The notes under the pieces are model-generated. The model was not told where the DNA came from. It ran no database searches and saw only the letters and a list, made by a program, of their open reading frames with translations. A stretch of 64,000 nucleotides of DNA from Bordetella genomosp. 5. Lineage in GTDB: Bacteria; Pseudomonadota; Gammaproteobacteria; Burkholderiales; Burkholderiaceae_B. Numbering within the stretch: position 1 is the stretch's first letter; every line of letters begins with the position of its first letter. Of this stretch, positions 62,650 to 64,000 are shown in pieces. Where the stretch lies: assembly GCF_002261475.1 (NCBI RefSeq), contig NZ_NEVN01000005.1, positions 286,417 through 350,416 on the forward strand. The letters are read 5' to 3'. A program made the translations under genes and the position numbers.

Positions 62650-63920
62650 TGTATGGACCGGACAGATAGGTAACAGGTGTACGAGGACATGGGTGACACT
62701 TTTCCGGACTAGATGCCCGGGAGAGTTCCATGCCTTGGAGTGCTGTTACCGTGAGCGATCAGAAGACGGAGTTTGTGGCGTTAGCCACACAGCTCGGCGC
62801 CAACGTGAGCGAGTTATGCCGACGTTTCGGCATCAGTCTCAAGACCGGATATAAGTGGCTGGGCCGCTACGAAGAGCGGGGGTCAGCCGGACTGGAGCCC
62901 TTATCGAGGCGCCCTAGGCGTACGCCTGGGCGCACATCTGAGGCGCTTGAGGCGCTGGTGCTCGAGGTCCGGCAGCGTCATCCCGCCTGGGGCGGCCGCA
63001 AGATCGCTCACGTATTGCTGCGCGATCAAGGGGTGATGCTGGCACCCAGCACTGTCACGGAGGTACTTCGCCGTCATGGCCGCTTGGCAGATACGTCTTC
63101 TGGTGCAGGACGACCCTGGCAGCGGTTCGAGCATGAGGCGCCCAACGACCTATGGCAGATGGACTTCAAGGGTCACTTTGCCACTGATCGGCAGCGATGC
63201 CATCCGCTCACGGTCATCGACGATCACTCCCGCTACAACATCGTTTTGCAGGCCATGGCTGCCGAGCGCTTCGAGCCCGTTCAGGCTGCGCTGGTGCAAG
63301 CGTTCTCCCGCTACGGTCTGCCCAGGCGCATCAACACCGACAACGGCACGCCCTGGGCGGCCTCAGGCATGGACACGCTGACGCGGCTGGCCGTCTGGTT
63401 CATCAGGCTCGGCATTGATCTCTCACACAACAGACCGGCGCATCCGCAGAGCAATGGCAAGGACGAACGGTTCCATCGCACCTTCAAGGCGGAAGTGCTA
63501 GGCACCCGGCGCTTCCGTGACCTTGACGATGCCCAGCGTCAGTTCGATCCCTGGCGCTGGATCTACAACCACGAACGCCCGCACCAGGCACTGGATATGC
63601 AAACGCCTGCGCAACGATACCGACCCAGCCCGCGCACGATGCCGCGCGTTCTGCCGCCCGTCGTTTATGCCCCGGACACCCTGGTACGCAAGGTGCAATA
63701 TGGTGGCTGGGTCGATCTGCAGGGCAGGCAGCTGCGCCTATCGGTCGGCCTGCGCGGCCAGTACGTCGCCTTCAGGCCAAGGGCGCAAGCAGACGGCACG
63801 TTCGATATCTTCTTCTGCCATCACTGCCTCGGGCAGATCGATTTAAGGACCGTAAAGTAACCTGGTCAACCTGTTACCCATGTCCCCGCACACCTGTCAC
63901 CCATGTCCCCGGTCCATACA
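62650..63920 (+). mobile_element. Complete IS481-family insertion sequence, 1271 bp
   Basis: The ends are TGTATGGACCGG and its exact complement CCGGTCCATACA, in the TGT...ACA form typical of the family. The flanks are GCGCG on both sides, a 5 bp target duplication; removing the IS and one GCGCG restores the uninterrupted repeat GGGCGCGCCCCC seen at 19.6 kb. It carries one intact transposase. Inner copies of ACATGGGTGACA lie near both ends. Confidence 0.92.
62730..63860 (+). CDS. IS481-family DDE transposase
   Basis: 376 residues, apparently intact. The N-terminal helix-turn-helix (NVSELCRRFGISLKTGYKWLGRYEERGSAGL) is followed by the integrase core with D145 (MDFKG), D204 (NTDNGTPW) and E246 (KDERFHRT). 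GGGAGAGTT lies before the ATG. It has less extreme GC at third positions than neighbouring genes, fitting a mobile origin. Confidence 0.93.
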   Translation: MPWSAVTVSDQKTEFVALATQLGANVSELCRRFGISLKTGYKWLGRYEERGSAGLEPLSRRPRRTPGRTSEALEALVLEVRQRHPAWGGRKIAHVLLRDQGVMLAPSTVTEVLRRHGRLADTSSGAGRPWQRFEHEAPNDLWQMDFKGHFATDRQRCHPLTVIDDHSRYNIVLQAMAAERFEPVQAALVQAFSRYGLPRRINTDNGTPWAASGMDTLTRLAVWFIRLGIDLSHNRPAHPQSNGKDERFHRTFKAEVLGTRRFRDLDDAQRQFDPWRWIYNHERPHQALDMQTPAQRYRPSPRTMPRVLPPVVYAPDTLVRKVQYGGWVDLQGRQLRLSVGLRGQYVAFRPRAQADGTFDIFFCHHCLGQIDLRTVK

Positions 63921-63974
63921 GCGCGCCCCCTCGGGGGGCAGCAAGCGCGCAACGCGCGCGCGGCGTGGGGGCCA
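63921..63974 (+). repeat. Remainder of the split GC-rich repeat
   Basis: After the duplicated GCGCG the sequence resumes with CCCCCTCGGGGGGCAGCAAG and CGCGCAACGCGCGCGCGGCG, completing the third repeat unit. About 25 bases of unassigned sequence remain to the window edge. Confidence 0.85.
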
Positions 63975-64000
63975 CCTTATTCAGGGGTCGACGACTGGGC

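Noticed and set aside
1..64000. tRNA, rRNA, riboswitch and replication origin signals.
   Set aside because: I found no cloverleaf, rRNA block or recognised riboswitch core by reading; a covariance-model scan would be needed to exclude small RNAs.

Overview
The window is about 64 kb of very GC-rich, densely packed DNA. Protein types and gene order point to a betaproteobacterium of the Burkholderiales, most likely the Alcaligenaceae (Bordetella/Achromobacter-like). The clues are a pga/bps poly-N-acetylglucosamine operon, an IS481-family element, a Cys-type formate dehydrogenase with DUF3305/DUF3306 partners, and a tungstate transporter linked to molybdenum cofactor genes. This is judged from sequence character alone; no database was searched. 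I saw no rRNA, tRNA or CRISPR array.

Left part (1-13.3 kb). A truncated PAS-type sensor kinase runs off the left edge. A cytochrome oxidase locus follows: two c-type cytochromes on the minus strand, diverging from a subunit II-cytochrome c fusion, a subunit I-III fusion and a small membrane protein. Then come an NAD(P)-binding protein, a MetC-like PLP enzyme divergent from an Lrp/AsnC regulator, a BisC-like molybdoenzyme, and a two-gene unit of a SUKH-ankyrin protein and a LprI-like secreted protein.

Molybdenum/tungsten and formate region (13.4-31.8 kb). A MOT1-type molybdate/sulfate transporter, mobA, moeA and mobB read rightward. The tupB-tupC-tupA tungstate ABC operon diverges from a ModE-like regulator with a substrate-binding-protein-like domain. 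A long minus-strand cluster then encodes a Mrp/ApbC Fe-S carrier, DUF3305, DUF3306, a multi-cluster ferredoxin protein, a TorD-type chaperone, a small Tat protein, the FdhA/FdhB/cytochrome b formate dehydrogenase and small exported proteins. These genes form one functional theme: metal uptake, cofactor building, enzyme maturation and formate oxidation at the membrane.

Accessory/stress and glycan region (32-56 kb). It holds an MFS transporter, a YciF-like ferritin-fold protein, a DUF2243 membrane protein and two DUF1488-like paralogues. An unusual Atm1-type ABC exporter carries a degenerate histidine-kinase ATPase-like segment and a response-regulator receiver domain. A tightly overlapping ten-gene operon contains four classes of sugar genes: glycosyltransferases (two GT4, one GT2, two GT9), an SDR with a GmhB-like phosphatase, a carbamoyltransferase, and a UDP-glucuronate decarboxylase-like epimerase. 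It is followed by an SDR-DoxX fusion, a DUF2269 protein and a three-subunit gluconate-dehydrogenase-like FAD/cytochrome c system.

Right end (56-64 kb). pgaABCD directs poly-beta-1,6-GlcNAc export, deacetylation and synthesis. It is followed by tandem copies of a roughly 83 bp GC-rich repeat; the third copy is split by a complete 1271 bp IS481-family element with a 5 bp target duplication. A related single repeat lies upstream of the ModE-like gene at 19.6 kb.

The most unusual items are the ABC exporter-HATPase-like-receiver fusion, the perfect 22 bp palindrome and 12 bp tandem repeat in the long gap before the glycan operon, and the NarL-like inverted heptamer pair upstream of the formate dehydrogenase cluster.
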